From positions 1 through 17,618 of the forward strand of contig JBPCXI010000292.1 of NCBI GenBank assembly GCA_051008895.1: 17,618 nucleotides of DNA. Direction: 5' to 3'. The notes under the pieces were generated by a model, which was not told where the DNA came from, did no database searches, and saw only the letters and a list, made by a program, of their open reading frames with translations. The stretch comes from SMWD01 sp051008895 (GTDB lineage Bacteria; Pseudomonadota; Gammaproteobacteria; Steroidobacterales; GCA-2729495). Shown here piece by piece: positions 1-10,269 of this stretch; positions within the stretch are counted from its first letter, which is position 1, and every line of letters starts with the position of its first letter. Position numbers and translations under genes: made by a program.

Positions 1-1177
1 CATAAACGCAGGCCGTGTTGCGGAGCTCGCCGGCGGCACCGATGCGACGCTGGAGGTGTCGGACGAGGAACTGGCTGCGGCGACGCGTTTGTCGTGCACG
101 GCAGATCCGGTGGCGCTTGATTCCTGTGATGTGTACATCGTGACGGTGCCGACGCCGATCGACTCCGCCAAGCGACCGGATCTCGGCGCACTGCGCGGCG
201 CAAGCAAGACTGTCGGCGCCGCGTTGAGCAAGGGCGACATTGTGATTTACGAGTCCACCGTCTACCCGGGTGCGACCGAACTCGACTGCGCGCCAATTCT
301 CGAAGAGGTCTCGGGGCTCACGCTAAACGAAGATTTTTTCCTCGGCTACAGCCCCGAACGCATCAATCCGGGCGACAAGGAGCACCGCGTTACCGATATT
401 CGCAAGGTGACGTCGGGTTCGACGCCGGAGGCGGCAGACTATATCGACGAGCTTTACCGTAAGGTTATTCGCGCCGGTACGTACCGGGCATCGAGCATCC
501 AGGTCGCCGAAGCGGCAAAAGTCATTGAGAATACGCAGCGCGATGTGAACATCGCACTGGTCAACGAACTGGCGCTGATATTCAACAAGCTCGGCCTCGA
601 CACGGTCGAGGTGCTGGAGGCGGCCGGCACCAAGTGGAATTTCCTGCCGTTTCGGCCGGGCCTGGTGGGCGGTCACTGTATCGGCGTCGATCCGTACTAC
701 CTGACCCATCGCGCCCAGGAAATCGGGTATCACCCGGCGATGATCCTCGCGGGTCGCCGCATCAACGACAACATGGGTGTGTTCGTCGCCTCCCAGATAG
801 TGCGCTTAATGGTCAAGAAGGGTATTCATCTGCCGGACTCACGCATCCTGATTATGGGCATGACGTTTAAGGAGGACTGCCCCGACGTCCGCAACACGCG
901 AGTCGTCGATGTGATCGACGAGCTGCGCGATTTCGGCGCCGATGTCGAGATCTACGACCCATGGGCAGACCCGGAAGTCGTGCGCGAGGAATACGGGCTG
1001 GAGATTAGCACCGAGCAGCCCGACCCGGGTCGCTATGACGCGATCGTCATGGCTGTTGCGCATCGCGAGTTTACGGCGATGTCGCTCGATGAGCTGCGCG
1101 CTCTCGGCAAATCCACGCACGTGATCTACGACATCAAGTCGGTGCTGCCGGGTGATCAGGTCGACCAGCGCCTCTAA
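1..1177 (+). CDS. tviB: UDP-N-acetylhexosamine 6-dehydrogenase (TviB/WbpA type), 5' end missing
   Basis: The reading frame is already open at base 2, so the gene starts upstream. 391 residues are visible; from the family's usual length I estimate about 30-40 N-terminal residues, including the GxGYVG NAD-binding motif, are missing. An internal ATG at base 56 is not the true start. Family enzymes oxidise C6 of UDP-GlcNAc or UDP-GalNAc to the uronic acid using two NAD+ in the cytoplasm. Visible hallmarks are YSPERINPGD, AKVIENTQRD and the catalytic-cysteine motif GGHCIGVDPYYL, with the TGT codon at 677-679. The GGHCIGVDPYYL form is that of the HexNAc dehydrogenases, unlike the YGGSCFPKD of the UDP-glucose enzyme at 10270-11619. 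It lies 18 bases before the epimerase gene and is probably co-transcribed with it. GlcNAc versus GalNAc specificity cannot be read from sequence alone. Confidence 0.9.
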   Translation, partial: INAGRVAELAGGTDATLEVSDEELAAATRLSCTADPVALDSCDVYIVTVPTPIDSAKRPDLGALRGASKTVGAALSKGDIVIYESTVYPGATELDCAPILEEVSGLTLNEDFFLGYSPERINPGDKEHRVTDIRKVTSGSTPEAADYIDELYRKVIRAGTYRASSIQVAEAAKVIENTQRDVNIALVNELALIFNKLGLDTVEVLEAAGTKWNFLPFRPGLVGGHCIGVDPYYLTHRAQEIGYHPAMILAGRRINDNMGVFVASQIVRLMVKKGIHLPDSRILIMGMTFKEDCPDVRNTRVVDVIDELRDFGADVEIYDPWADPEVVREEYGLEISTEQPDPGRYDAIVMAVAHREFTAMSLDELRALGKSTHVIYDIKSVLPGDQVDQRL

Positions 1178-1195
1178 AAGACCGACAATAGTGCT

Positions 1196-2209
1196 ATGAA
1201 AGTTCTCGTTACCGGTGCCGCGGGTTTTATCGGCTATCACGTGGCGCGCCTGCTGCTCGAGCGCGGCGACCAGGTCGTCGGCCTCGACAACATGAACGAC
1301 TACTATGACGTGACGCTGAAAGAGGCGCGCCTGGCCCAACTCCAATCGATGGCCGGATTCGAGTTTGCGCGCATTGATCTCGCTGATCGGCCGGCGATGG
1401 AGGCGCTGTTCGCCAGCGGCCGGTTCGAAAGAGTGATTCACCTCGCGGCGCAGGCGGGCGTGCGGTACTCGATAGAGAATCCGCATTCGTACGTAGACAG
1501 CAATGTCGTCGGCACGCTGAATGTCCTCGAGGGCTGCCGCCATCACGATGTCGAGCATCTCGTCTACGCGTCGACCAGTTCGGTATACGGCGCGAATACC
1601 GACATGCCGTTCTCGGTCCATCAGAACGTCGATCATCCGCTCGCGCTCTATGCGGCGACGAAAAAAGCCAACGAACTGATGGCGCACTCTTATTCGCACC
1701 TTTACGGTCTGCCGACGACCGGCCTGAGATTCTTTACCGTTTACGGTCCGTTTGGCCGGCCGGACATGGCGTTGTTCCTGTTTACGAAACACATACTGGC
1801 CGGCGAGCCGATCGACGTCTTCAACTATGGCAACCACCGGCGCGATTTCACTTTCGTCGACGATATCGTGCAGGGCGTCGTGCGCTCGATGGATCACGTC
1901 GCCGAGCCGAACGCTGACTGGGATTCGGCTACGCCGGATCCCGCGACCAGCAATGCGCCTTACAGGATTTACAATATCGGCAACAACAGGCCGGTCGAGC
2001 TGATGAAGTACATCTCCGTGCTGGAGGACTGCCTCGGCCGCAAGGCGGAAAAGAACATGCTGCCGTTGCAGCCGGGCGACGTACCCGATACCTACGCCGA
2101 TTCGCAGTCGCTCGTCGACGCGGTCGGCTACCAGCCGGCCACGCCGGTTGAAGAGGGTGTCGCGCGTTTCGTCGACTGGTACGTCGACTACTACAACGTC
2201 AAGCTATAG
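1196..2209 (+). CDS. NAD-dependent epimerase, UDP-glucuronate 4-epimerase type
   Basis: A complete 337-residue extended short-chain dehydrogenase. It has the N-terminal Rossmann motif GAAGFIG (residues 7-13), the HLAAQAGVRYS segment, the STSSVYG strand with the catalytic Ser/Thr around residues 126-129, and the YxxxK pair Tyr152/Lys156. The DNMNDYYD segment after strand 2 and RFFTVYGPFGRPDMA are, in my knowledge of the family, typical of UDP-glucuronate 4-epimerases (LpsL/CapI), which interconvert UDP-GlcA and UDP-GalA. This fits with the UDP-glucose dehydrogenase at 10270-11619, which makes the substrate. A UDP-GlcNAc(A) 4-epimerase acting on the product of the preceding gene is a reasonable alternative. 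No strong Shine-Dalgarno is visible in the 18-base gap before the ATG. Confidence 0.85.
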   Translation: MKVLVTGAAGFIGYHVARLLLERGDQVVGLDNMNDYYDVTLKEARLAQLQSMAGFEFARIDLADRPAMEALFASGRFERVIHLAAQAGVRYSIENPHSYVDSNVVGTLNVLEGCRHHDVEHLVYASTSSVYGANTDMPFSVHQNVDHPLALYAATKKANELMAHSYSHLYGLPTTGLRFFTVYGPFGRPDMALFLFTKHILAGEPIDVFNYGNHRRDFTFVDDIVQGVVRSMDHVAEPNADWDSATPDPATSNAPYRIYNIGNNRPVELMKYISVLEDCLGRKAEKNMLPLQPGDVPDTYADSQSLVDAVGYQPATPVEEGVARFVDWYVDYYNVKL

Positions 2210-2236
2210 CCGGCCCTTGGGGCCACGGGGGAAGCC

Positions 2237-3892
2237 GTGAAACCGCTCGCTGATTTGAATGCGAGTGCAGCCGCGCTGCCGGACTGCGCGTCCTGGCGCG
2301 AACTGTCCACACATGCCGAGTCCACGCGGGGGGCTCACCTGCGCGACCTGCTCGACGAAGCCGGCCGCTACGAGGATTTCTCGCGTCGAGCCTGTGGCAT
2401 CAGGCTGGATTTCTCGCGCAATGTAATGACCCCGGAGACGCTGCGTCTGCTACTGCAGCTCGCCGAGGAGCGCGATCTCGGGGACTGGATAGCACAGATG
2501 TTCGCCGGCGGCCGGATCAACAATACCGAGGACCGGCCAGCGCTGCATGCGGCTCTGCGCAGGCCTGCGGACCAGCCCGTCGTCGTCGACGGCGAAGACG
2601 TGATGCCGTTGGTCCATGGCGAGCTCGACAAGTTCCTGGCGTTCGCCGAGGCGGTGCGCGACGGTTCTCGCGTCGGCGCGACGGGTCAGCGTTTCACGGA
2701 CGTGGTGAATATCGGCATCGGCGGGTCGGACCTCGGTCTCGTGATGCTCGATGCCGCACTCGCACGATTCCGTGACGCGCACATCCGGACGCATTTTGCG
2801 TCCAATATCGACGGCAGCCAGCTGGCCGATGTGCTGGATCAGGTCGACCCGGCGACGACGATGTTCGTCATCTGCTCCAAGAGCTTTACGACGGTCGAAA
2901 CGCAGCTAAACGCAGATGCGGCGCGCGCGTGGTTCGTGGAGCGGATGGAGGCCGACGCCATCGGCGCGCACTTCGCCGCGATCTCGACGAACGCCGACGC
3001 GATGGACACGTTCGGGCTCGCGGACGATGCTCGATTCGAGATGTGGGACTGGGTCGGCGGCCGCTACTCGCTGTGGTCGGCGATCGGCCTGAGCGTCGCG
3101 ATCGCAATCGGCGCGGATAATTTCCGCGAATTGCTCGCCGGCGGTCATGATATGGACGAGCATTTTCGCACCGCGCCGCTCGCCGACAACCTGCCGGCGC
3201 TGCTGGGGCTGATCGGTGTATGGAACCAGAATTTCCTGGGCTGCCGAAGCCATGCCGTGCTGCCGTACGATCAGCGCCTGCGCTATTTCCCGGCATTTTT
3301 GCAGCAGCTCGATATGGAGAGCAACGGCAAAGGTGTTGCCCGCGACGGCAGTCCGGTCGCGTGCGAGACGGGCACCGTCATCTGGGGTGAGCCCGGTTCG
3401 AACGCACAACACTCGTTTTTCCAGCTGCTGCACCAGGGGACAGCGCCAGGCAGCCTGGACTTTATCGCGCCCGCCCGCGCCTCCAGCCGCTTGCAGCAGT
3501 CGCATGAAGCCGGCCTGGCTAACATGCTGGCGCAGGCCGAGGCCTTCGCGCGCGGCTTCAGCGAGGATGAGGCCCGCGCGGCGTTGCTGGCGGCCGGGCG
3601 TTCGTCGGCAGACGTCGAGCGTCTTGCACCGCACAAGGTTCACAGGGGCAATCGCCCGAGCAACCTGATCGTATTCGCCGAATTGACGCCGCGAACGCTT
3701 GGCGCGCTGATCGCGCTGTATGAGCACAAGGTGTTTACGCAAAGCGTCATCTGGGGCATCAACGCGTTCGACCAGTGGGGGGTGGAACTGGGGAAGGTCA
3801 TGGCGACGGAGTTCAGCGCGTCGCTGGCCGCGGGTCGGGTAGACGCGCTGCCCGGGATCGCGCGCGAGCTGCTCGCTGCCGGTCGCGACTGA
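2237..3892 (+). CDS. pgi: Glucose-6-phosphate isomerase
   Basis: A complete 551-residue Pgi, close to the usual 550 of bacterial enzymes. It interconverts glucose-6-P and fructose-6-P in the cytoplasm. Seen: the NIGIGGSDLG sugar-phosphate loop, SKSFTTVET, DWVGGRYSLWSA (signature 1 region), MESNGK with Glu361, GSNAQH with His392, and the C-terminal DQWGVELGK with Lys520. The Glu-His spacing (31) and Glu-Lys spacing (159) equal those I recall for E. coli Glu355/His386/Lys514, so the catalytic set looks intact. The start is GTG at 2237 with GGGGGA just upstream. A short GGCCC-TTG-GGGCC hairpin (2212-2224) lies in the 27-base gap after the epimerase gene. Pgi is a housekeeping enzyme; its place here suggests it supplies fructose-6-P for the GDP-mannose branch (manC and manB downstream). 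Confidence 0.96.
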   Translation: MKPLADLNASAAALPDCASWRELSTHAESTRGAHLRDLLDEAGRYEDFSRRACGIRLDFSRNVMTPETLRLLLQLAEERDLGDWIAQMFAGGRINNTEDRPALHAALRRPADQPVVVDGEDVMPLVHGELDKFLAFAEAVRDGSRVGATGQRFTDVVNIGIGGSDLGLVMLDAALARFRDAHIRTHFASNIDGSQLADVLDQVDPATTMFVICSKSFTTVETQLNADAARAWFVERMEADAIGAHFAAISTNADAMDTFGLADDARFEMWDWVGGRYSLWSAIGLSVAIAIGADNFRELLAGGHDMDEHFRTAPLADNLPALLGLIGVWNQNFLGCRSHAVLPYDQRLRYFPAFLQQLDMESNGKGVARDGSPVACETGTVIWGEPGSNAQHSFFQLLHQGTAPGSLDFIAPARASSRLQQSHEAGLANMLAQAEAFARGFSEDEARAALLAAGRSSADVERLAPHKVHRGNRPSNLIVFAELTPRTLGALIALYEHKVFTQSVIWGINAFDQWGVELGKVMATEFSASLAAGRVDALPGIARELLAAGRD

Positions 3893-3988
3893 GCGACTTT
3901 CGACGTTTATTACACACTGTTCATGATGCTTGCGGACCGCGTGCCGGGTCCGTAACATTCCCGCAAATTCAAGGCGCTATACCTCTCA
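3893..3988 (+). promoter_or_regulatory. Possible promoter and inverted repeat before the SLBB gene
   Basis: A weak sigma70-like pair, TTGCGG (3930-3935), 17-base spacer, TAACAT (3953-3958), matches 7 of 12 consensus bases and would start transcription about 24 bases before the ATG at 3989. An inverted repeat occupies the spacer: CGGACC (3933-3938) pairs with GGTCCG (3947-3952), extendable by a G-T and a T-A pair. It has no T-run, so it is not an intrinsic terminator; it could be an operator or a chance stem. Low certainty. Confidence 0.25.
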
Positions 3989-6766
3989 ATGAATCGATCT
4001 TTGCTCGTCGGTCTGGCCGTTTTTCTCGTCGGCATATTCTTGACCGATATCCCTGCGCTTGCCCAGGCTGGTATCTCCCAGGAGCAGATCAGGATGTTCC
4101 AGAGCCTGCCGCCGGCGCAGCAGCAGCAGTTGCTGCGGCAGCTGGGGATCAGTTCCGGCAACATGATGACGGGCGTGCCGCAGACCGACGTCGCGGAAGA
4201 CCAGTCGCTCGGAGGTTTCGACATATCCCCGATGCTGGAGGATCTGGAGGAGCAGGAAGAGATTCTGCGGATCCAGGGAGAGGACACGATCGTCATCACG
4301 ACGACACTGCCCGAAGACCTCGACCCGGAAGAGTCACGCGCGTTCATGTCCGACATCAATCGCTCGCGCTTCCTGGGCAGCTTCACCTTCGAGCTCGATA
4401 AACGGGGCGCGCTGAATCTGAGGGGCATGGAAGCGATACCGCTGGCAGGCCTGTCGGCGGAGGAGGTAGCCATCCGGCTCGGCTCGGAGCCGTTGCTGTC
4501 CGGGGTGGACATCGACGTCACGATATTGCCGCTAACGCCGATGGGAGAGGGAGCGCTGGAGCCATTTGGCTACCGGTTGTTCGGCGATGAGGAGCAGAGT
4601 GAACGGCGGCGGCAGTTGTTCGATCGCAATGGCTTCGGCGCGATGCCGAGTGATTCCATCCCTGTGCCACGTGATTACATACTCGGCCCGGGCGACGAGA
4701 TTGTCGTCCATCTGTACGGCAACGAAAACACACGGTTTCTGCTGTCCGTCAACCGTGACGGCACAATCGATTTTCCCAGACTCGGGCCGCGCCCGGTCGC
4801 CGGCTTGACGTTCGGAGAACTCAAAGACGAGATCGAGGAGCGCGTCGACGAGCAATTGATCGGCACCGAGGCGACGGTGACGATGGGGCAGCTGCGATCG
4901 ATTCGCATTTTCGTCGTCGGGGATGTGAAAAAGCCCGGCGCGTATACGGTCAGCAGTCTCGCACGTATCACCAATGGCCTTTTCTATGCCGGCGGCATTA
5001 CCGAGATAGGCTCTTTGCGCCGCGTCCAGCTAAAGCGTGCTGGCAAGCTGGTCAAGACTCTGGATCTCTATGACCTGTTGCTTAAGGGGGATACGCGGAA
5101 CGATGCGCAGCTTCGAGCCGACGATGTCATCTTCGTTCCGCCGGTCAGCTTTCAGGTAGCGATCGACGGCGAGGTCAAGCGCCCGGCAATTTACGAGTTG
5201 AAAAAGGAGCGCTCGCTCAAGCAGGTCGTGGAACTTGCGGGGGGGTTGTTGCCCACGGCCGACGCGACCAGCATTCAGTTGAAGCGAGTCAGCCAAAAAG
5301 GAACCCGCGACATCGAGACTGTCGACGTGCTGAAGCCGTCCGGTGCAAGCCTGGCCATGCAGTCGGGCGATTTCGTCATGGTGTTTTCGGTCGTCGAGGA
5401 ACTGGACGATGCCGTGTATCTCGGCGGTCATACGCCACGCGCCGGCGCCTACGAGTGGGAGCCAGGAATGCGGCTCCTTGATTTGATTCCGGCAGACAGC
5501 TACCTGTCGCCGAAAGCGGATTTGGAATACATATTGATTCGCCGGGAGCAGGGTGCTGATCGCCGGACCGTGATCGTGTCCGCCGATCTTGCCGCGGCCC
5601 GCGTTAACCCGTCGTCGCCGGCCAACGTGCCGCTGCAGCCGCGCGACCGGGTAACGATATTCGAGCTCGGAATCGCGCGCAGCGCTGCCATGGCGACGAT
5701 ATTGGCGGAACTGCAGGCGGAAGCGACGCGGAAACGATCCTTCCGGATGGTGCAGGTCGGCGGGCGTGTGACAGCGCCGGGGCGCTACCCGCTCGAAGAC
5801 GGCATGCGGATCAGCGACCTGTTACGTGCCGGGGGTGGTCTGAGCGCCTCTGCGTATTTGGCCGAGGCCGAGATGCGACGATTCTCTATAGATGGTTCCG
5901 GCACGAGGCGAACGCAATTGTTGACGGTCGATCTCGCGGCGATCGACGCTGGGGATACAGCCGCCGATTTCGTGCTCGAGCCTTATGACTATCTGAACGT
6001 CAAGGAAGTGCCGGCGTGGGAGGATCAGCTCCAGGTCGAGATCGTCGGCGAGGTGCGCTTTCCCGGCGTGTATCCCGTGCGTCGCGGCGAGACGCTGAGT
6101 TCTGTGTTGGAGCGAGCCGGAGGGTTAACCGAGGCCGCTTTTCCCGAAGGGAGCGTGTTCACGCGGTCGAGCCTGCGCGAGCGTGAGGCGGATCAGTTAC
6201 GGCAGTTCGAGCGCCGTCTCGAATCAGACCTTGCGGCGTTGGGCCTTCGTTCGGCCGCCGATCCTAGCGGGAATTCGCAGCAGGCGATGTCCGTCGGTCA
6301 GTCACTGCTAGAGCAAATCAGGTCGACACAGCCGACGGGGCGGCTGGTCATCGAGCTCGACAAGCTCGTGGCGAGTGATTCGGGCGAACACGACATCGTC
6401 CTTCGCAATCAAGACAAACTCTACATACCGCAGCGATCTCAGGAGATTATGGTTCTCGGAGAGGTGCAGTACGCGACGTCGCATCTGTACGCCGCGGGGC
6501 GCGATCGCGACGGCTATATCGACCTCAGCGGCGGGCTGACGGCGAACGCCGACGGCAAGCGCGTCTACGTTGTCCGGGCGAACGGCGCGGTGCAGGCGTC
6601 GTCGGGATCCCGTTGGTTTCGCGGCCGCGGCGGAAACATGTTCCCGGGTGACACGATCGTGGCGCCGATCAAAACGGATCGCGTGCCGACCGTCGTGCAA
6701 TGGGCGAGCATCACTCAGATTCTCTATAACCTCGCAATCTCGGTCGCCGCAGTCAACTCTTTCTAG
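3989..6766 (+). CDS. Long SLBB-repeat polysaccharide export protein (Wza-like outer-membrane exporter)
   Basis: 925 residues, more than twice the size of Wza. An N-terminal Sec signal (hydrophobic residues 5-18, probable cleavage after ALA at residue 25) lacks a lipobox cysteine, unlike Wza. A Gln/Pro-rich stretch follows (about residues 28-55). The Poly_export domain starts near DYILGPGDEI (residue 229), followed by SLBB-type repeats recognised by a V-x-G-x-V-x-x-P-G-x-Y pattern near residues 306, 387, 474 (weak), 585, 680 and 815 (weak). The C-terminus is a hydrophobic stretch ending AAVNSF, which might insert in the membrane as Wza's terminal helix does. Role by family: the periplasm-to-outside channel for polysaccharide. 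It is followed 25 bases later by the glycosyltransferase gene. The export call is firm; channel geometry and partners are inferred. No Wzc-type partner gene is visible here. Confidence 0.88.
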   Translation: MNRSLLVGLAVFLVGIFLTDIPALAQAGISQEQIRMFQSLPPAQQQQLLRQLGISSGNMMTGVPQTDVAEDQSLGGFDISPMLEDLEEQEEILRIQGEDTIVITTTLPEDLDPEESRAFMSDINRSRFLGSFTFELDKRGALNLRGMEAIPLAGLSAEEVAIRLGSEPLLSGVDIDVTILPLTPMGEGALEPFGYRLFGDEEQSERRRQLFDRNGFGAMPSDSIPVPRDYILGPGDEIVVHLYGNENTRFLLSVNRDGTIDFPRLGPRPVAGLTFGELKDEIEERVDEQLIGTEATVTMGQLRSIRIFVVGDVKKPGAYTVSSLARITNGLFYAGGITEIGSLRRVQLKRAGKLVKTLDLYDLLLKGDTRNDAQLRADDVIFVPPVSFQVAIDGEVKRPAIYELKKERSLKQVVELAGGLLPTADATSIQLKRVSQKGTRDIETVDVLKPSGASLAMQSGDFVMVFSVVEELDDAVYLGGHTPRAGAYEWEPGMRLLDLIPADSYLSPKADLEYILIRREQGADRRTVIVSADLAAARVNPSSPANVPLQPRDRVTIFELGIARSAAMATILAELQAEATRKRSFRMVQVGGRVTAPGRYPLEDGMRISDLLRAGGGLSASAYLAEAEMRRFSIDGSGTRRTQLLTVDLAAIDAGDTAADFVLEPYDYLNVKEVPAWEDQLQVEIVGEVRFPGVYPVRRGETLSSVLERAGGLTEAAFPEGSVFTRSSLREREADQLRQFERRLESDLAALGLRSAADPSGNSQQAMSVGQSLLEQIRSTQPTGRLVIELDKLVASDSGEHDIVLRNQDKLYIPQRSQEIMVLGEVQYATSHLYAAGRDRDGYIDLSGGLTANADGKRVYVVRANGAVQASSGSRWFRGRGGNMFPGDTIVAPIKTDRVPTVVQWASITQILYNLAISVAAVNSF

Positions 6767-6791
6767 TTCGACGGGAGGCGCCGGCGACACG

Positions 6792-7985
6792 ATGCCGAAC
6801 AGAATCCTCGTCCTAACGTTCTACTATCCGCCGGATCTGTGCGCCGGCTCCTTTCGATCAGGTGCGCTGGTCAACGCGTTGTGCGAGAAGTTGGATGACG
6901 ACACTCTGGTCGACGTCATTACGACGATGCCGAATCGTTACCAGAGTTATCAGCGCGAGGCGGATGCCGTCGAGACAAACGGACCCGTGACCGTGTACCG
7001 ATTGCCCGTGGCGCCGCACAAGAGCGGGTTCGTCGATCAGGCGCGCAGCTTCCTGAGCTATGCCCGGCGCGCGCTGCCCGCAGCACGCGCGCGGGATTAC
7101 GATCTCGTCTATGCAACGTCATCGCGCTTGATGACTGCGGCCTTGGGCGCGGTCATCTCGAGGCGTAAAGGCGCGTTGCTGTATCTCGACATCCGTGACC
7201 TGTTTACCGACACGATGCATGAGGTGCTGGCAGGACGAATCAGCTACGCGATACTGCCCATATTTCGCGCATTGGAGAAATTTACTTTCGACAGTGCGGA
7301 CGTGATCAACGTGGTGTCGCCCGGATTCCGGGAATACTTCGAGAAACGTGGTTTCGGCCCACTGCTGCGATTCCATACCAATGGAATCGACGACGAGTTT
7401 CTCGCTCGCGATTTCACGTCCCGCAGTGATGCCGGGCCACGGCGCCGAATTCTTTACGCGGGCAACATCGGCGAAGGTCAGGGCTTGCATCGCCTGGTGC
7501 CGGGCGCAGCGGAATTGCTTAGAGATACGCACGAAATCGTGATCGTCGGCGACGGCGGTGCGAGGGATGCCCTGGTCGACGCGTGCAGTGGGCTCGACAA
7601 CGTTCGAATCGAGCCGCCAGTTGACCGCGAAGCCCTGATGTCACTTTACGCGGCGGCCGATGTTCTGCTGATGCACCTGAATGATTTTCAGGCTTTTCGA
7701 AAAGTACTGCCTTCGAAGATCTTCGAGTACGGGGCGACCGGCAAGCCGATTTTAGCGGGCGTGGCCGGCTATGCGGCGGAATTCACCCGTGAATTCGTGG
7801 AGAACGCGGCCGTATTCCCGCCGTGTGATGCGCACGCGATGGCAGCGGCGCTTGCCAAACTGGATACGTCGCCGACGCCGCGCGAGCGATTCATAAAGGA
7901 GTTCGCGCGCGAATCGATCATGTCGCGCATGGCGACCGATGTCGCAGAGATGTTGGATTCGCAGGTCTTGCAACCTTCGCGGTAG
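6792..7985 (+). CDS. Glycosyltransferase, GT4 family (GT-B fold)
   Basis: A 397-residue retaining-type transferase that would move one sugar from a nucleotide donor onto the growing lipid-linked oligosaccharide on the cytoplasmic side. The N-terminal acceptor domain begins with ILVLTFYYPPDLCAG, similar to the WbuB-like group. The linker carries FHTNGIDDEF. The C-terminal donor domain has ILYAGNIGEGQGL, IVIVGDGG and the GT4 E-x7-E region in LPSKIFEYGATGKPILAG. I chose ATG 6792 because family homology begins there and GGGAGG lies 13 bases upstream; the frame is open further upstream, but that part only overlaps the SLBB gene in another frame. Donor and linkage cannot be inferred. It is probably co-transcribed with the SLBB gene. 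Confidence 0.9.
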   Translation: MPNRILVLTFYYPPDLCAGSFRSGALVNALCEKLDDDTLVDVITTMPNRYQSYQREADAVETNGPVTVYRLPVAPHKSGFVDQARSFLSYARRALPAARARDYDLVYATSSRLMTAALGAVISRRKGALLYLDIRDLFTDTMHEVLAGRISYAILPIFRALEKFTFDSADVINVVSPGFREYFEKRGFGPLLRFHTNGIDDEFLARDFTSRSDAGPRRRILYAGNIGEGQGLHRLVPGAAELLRDTHEIVIVGDGGARDALVDACSGLDNVRIEPPVDREALMSLYAAADVLLMHLNDFQAFRKVLPSKIFEYGATGKPILAGVAGYAAEFTREFVENAAVFPPCDAHAMAAALAKLDTSPTPRERFIKEFARESIMSRMATDVAEMLDSQVLQPSR

Positions 7986-8039
7986 ATTTTTCGAGGTGCT
8001 TGGTGGCACTGCAATTTTGGCTCCCCGGCGCGGGCATGT

Positions 8040-8187
8040 GTGTAACCGTGACCGTATCCGGTTATAATAAAATAGTGTGTTTGGGGTTAGATACGTTGAT
8101 TCCGCTGGGGTGTGATCGGGGCGGGCGACAGCCGTCGCGGATTGCCTGGGTAATAGTTGCAGCCGCTTCGCGGCTTTGGGAGGCTCG
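8040..8187 (+). promoter_or_regulatory. Probable promoter and structured leader of the dehydratase gene
   Basis: A perfect -10 box TATAAT lies at 8063-8068 in a locally AT-rich patch. The best -35 at 17-base spacing is GTGTAA (8040-8045, 3 of 6). An inverted repeat TAACCG (8043-8048)/CGGTTA (8059-8064) spans the promoter core and could be an operator. Transcription from here would give a leader of about 110 bases with two short hairpins: GCGAC/GTCGC (8125-8138) and AGCCGC-TTC-GCGGCT (8161-8175). The second ends just before the Shine-Dalgarno GGGAGG. The leader matches no riboswitch class I know. The rest of the 7986-8187 gap shows nothing else recognisable. Confidence 0.5.
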
Positions 8188-10152
<1,965 letters not shown>

Positions 10153-10269
10153 TCAGGGCCCGGCGGTGAGCGACGGAAATTGGCGAAATCCGTGATCTCG
10201 GCCGTTTCATTCCCGGAGCCAAGCGATTAATCTTGGCTATCTGAATAAGAATCCAAACCAGCAAAACCA
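10153..10269. other. 117-base intergenic region with short inverted repeats before ugd
   Basis: The clearest structure is AGCCAAG (10217-10223)/CTTGGCT (10232-10238), a perfect 7-base inverted repeat with an 8-base AT-rich loop, 32 bases before the ugd start. Weaker ones are ACGGA/TCCGT (10173-10193) and GCCGG/CCGGC (10144-10164, across the upstream stop codon). None is followed by a T-run, so no intrinsic terminator is supported. No convincing -35/-10 pair was found. The 7-base repeat could be a protein-binding site or an mRNA hairpin. Confidence 0.35.

Noticed and set aside
839..1897. Long open frame on the minus strand (also 2906-3958, 10237-11169, 11841-12629 and 15196-15834)
   Set aside because: All lie opposite well-supported genes, encode Arg/His-rich sequence without motifs, and are expected by-products of high GC codon usage.
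3931..3954. Hairpin after pgi as an intrinsic terminator
   Set aside because: The stem is good but no T-run follows.
6570..6791. Upstream extension of the glycosyltransferase reading frame
   Set aside because: It overlaps the SLBB gene in another frame, has no family similarity, and ATG 6792 has a ribosome-binding site and the conserved N-terminal motif.
7985..7992. T-run just after the glycosyltransferase stop as a terminator
   Set aside because: No stem directly precedes it.
8004..8021. TGGCAC resembling a sigma54 -24 element before the dehydratase gene
   Set aside because: The -12 GC at the required 10-base distance is missing (TT instead), and a perfect sigma70 -10 box lies downstream.
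8176..8187. TTG start for the dehydratase
   Set aside because: The TTG lies at the Shine-Dalgarno of the ATG at 8188.
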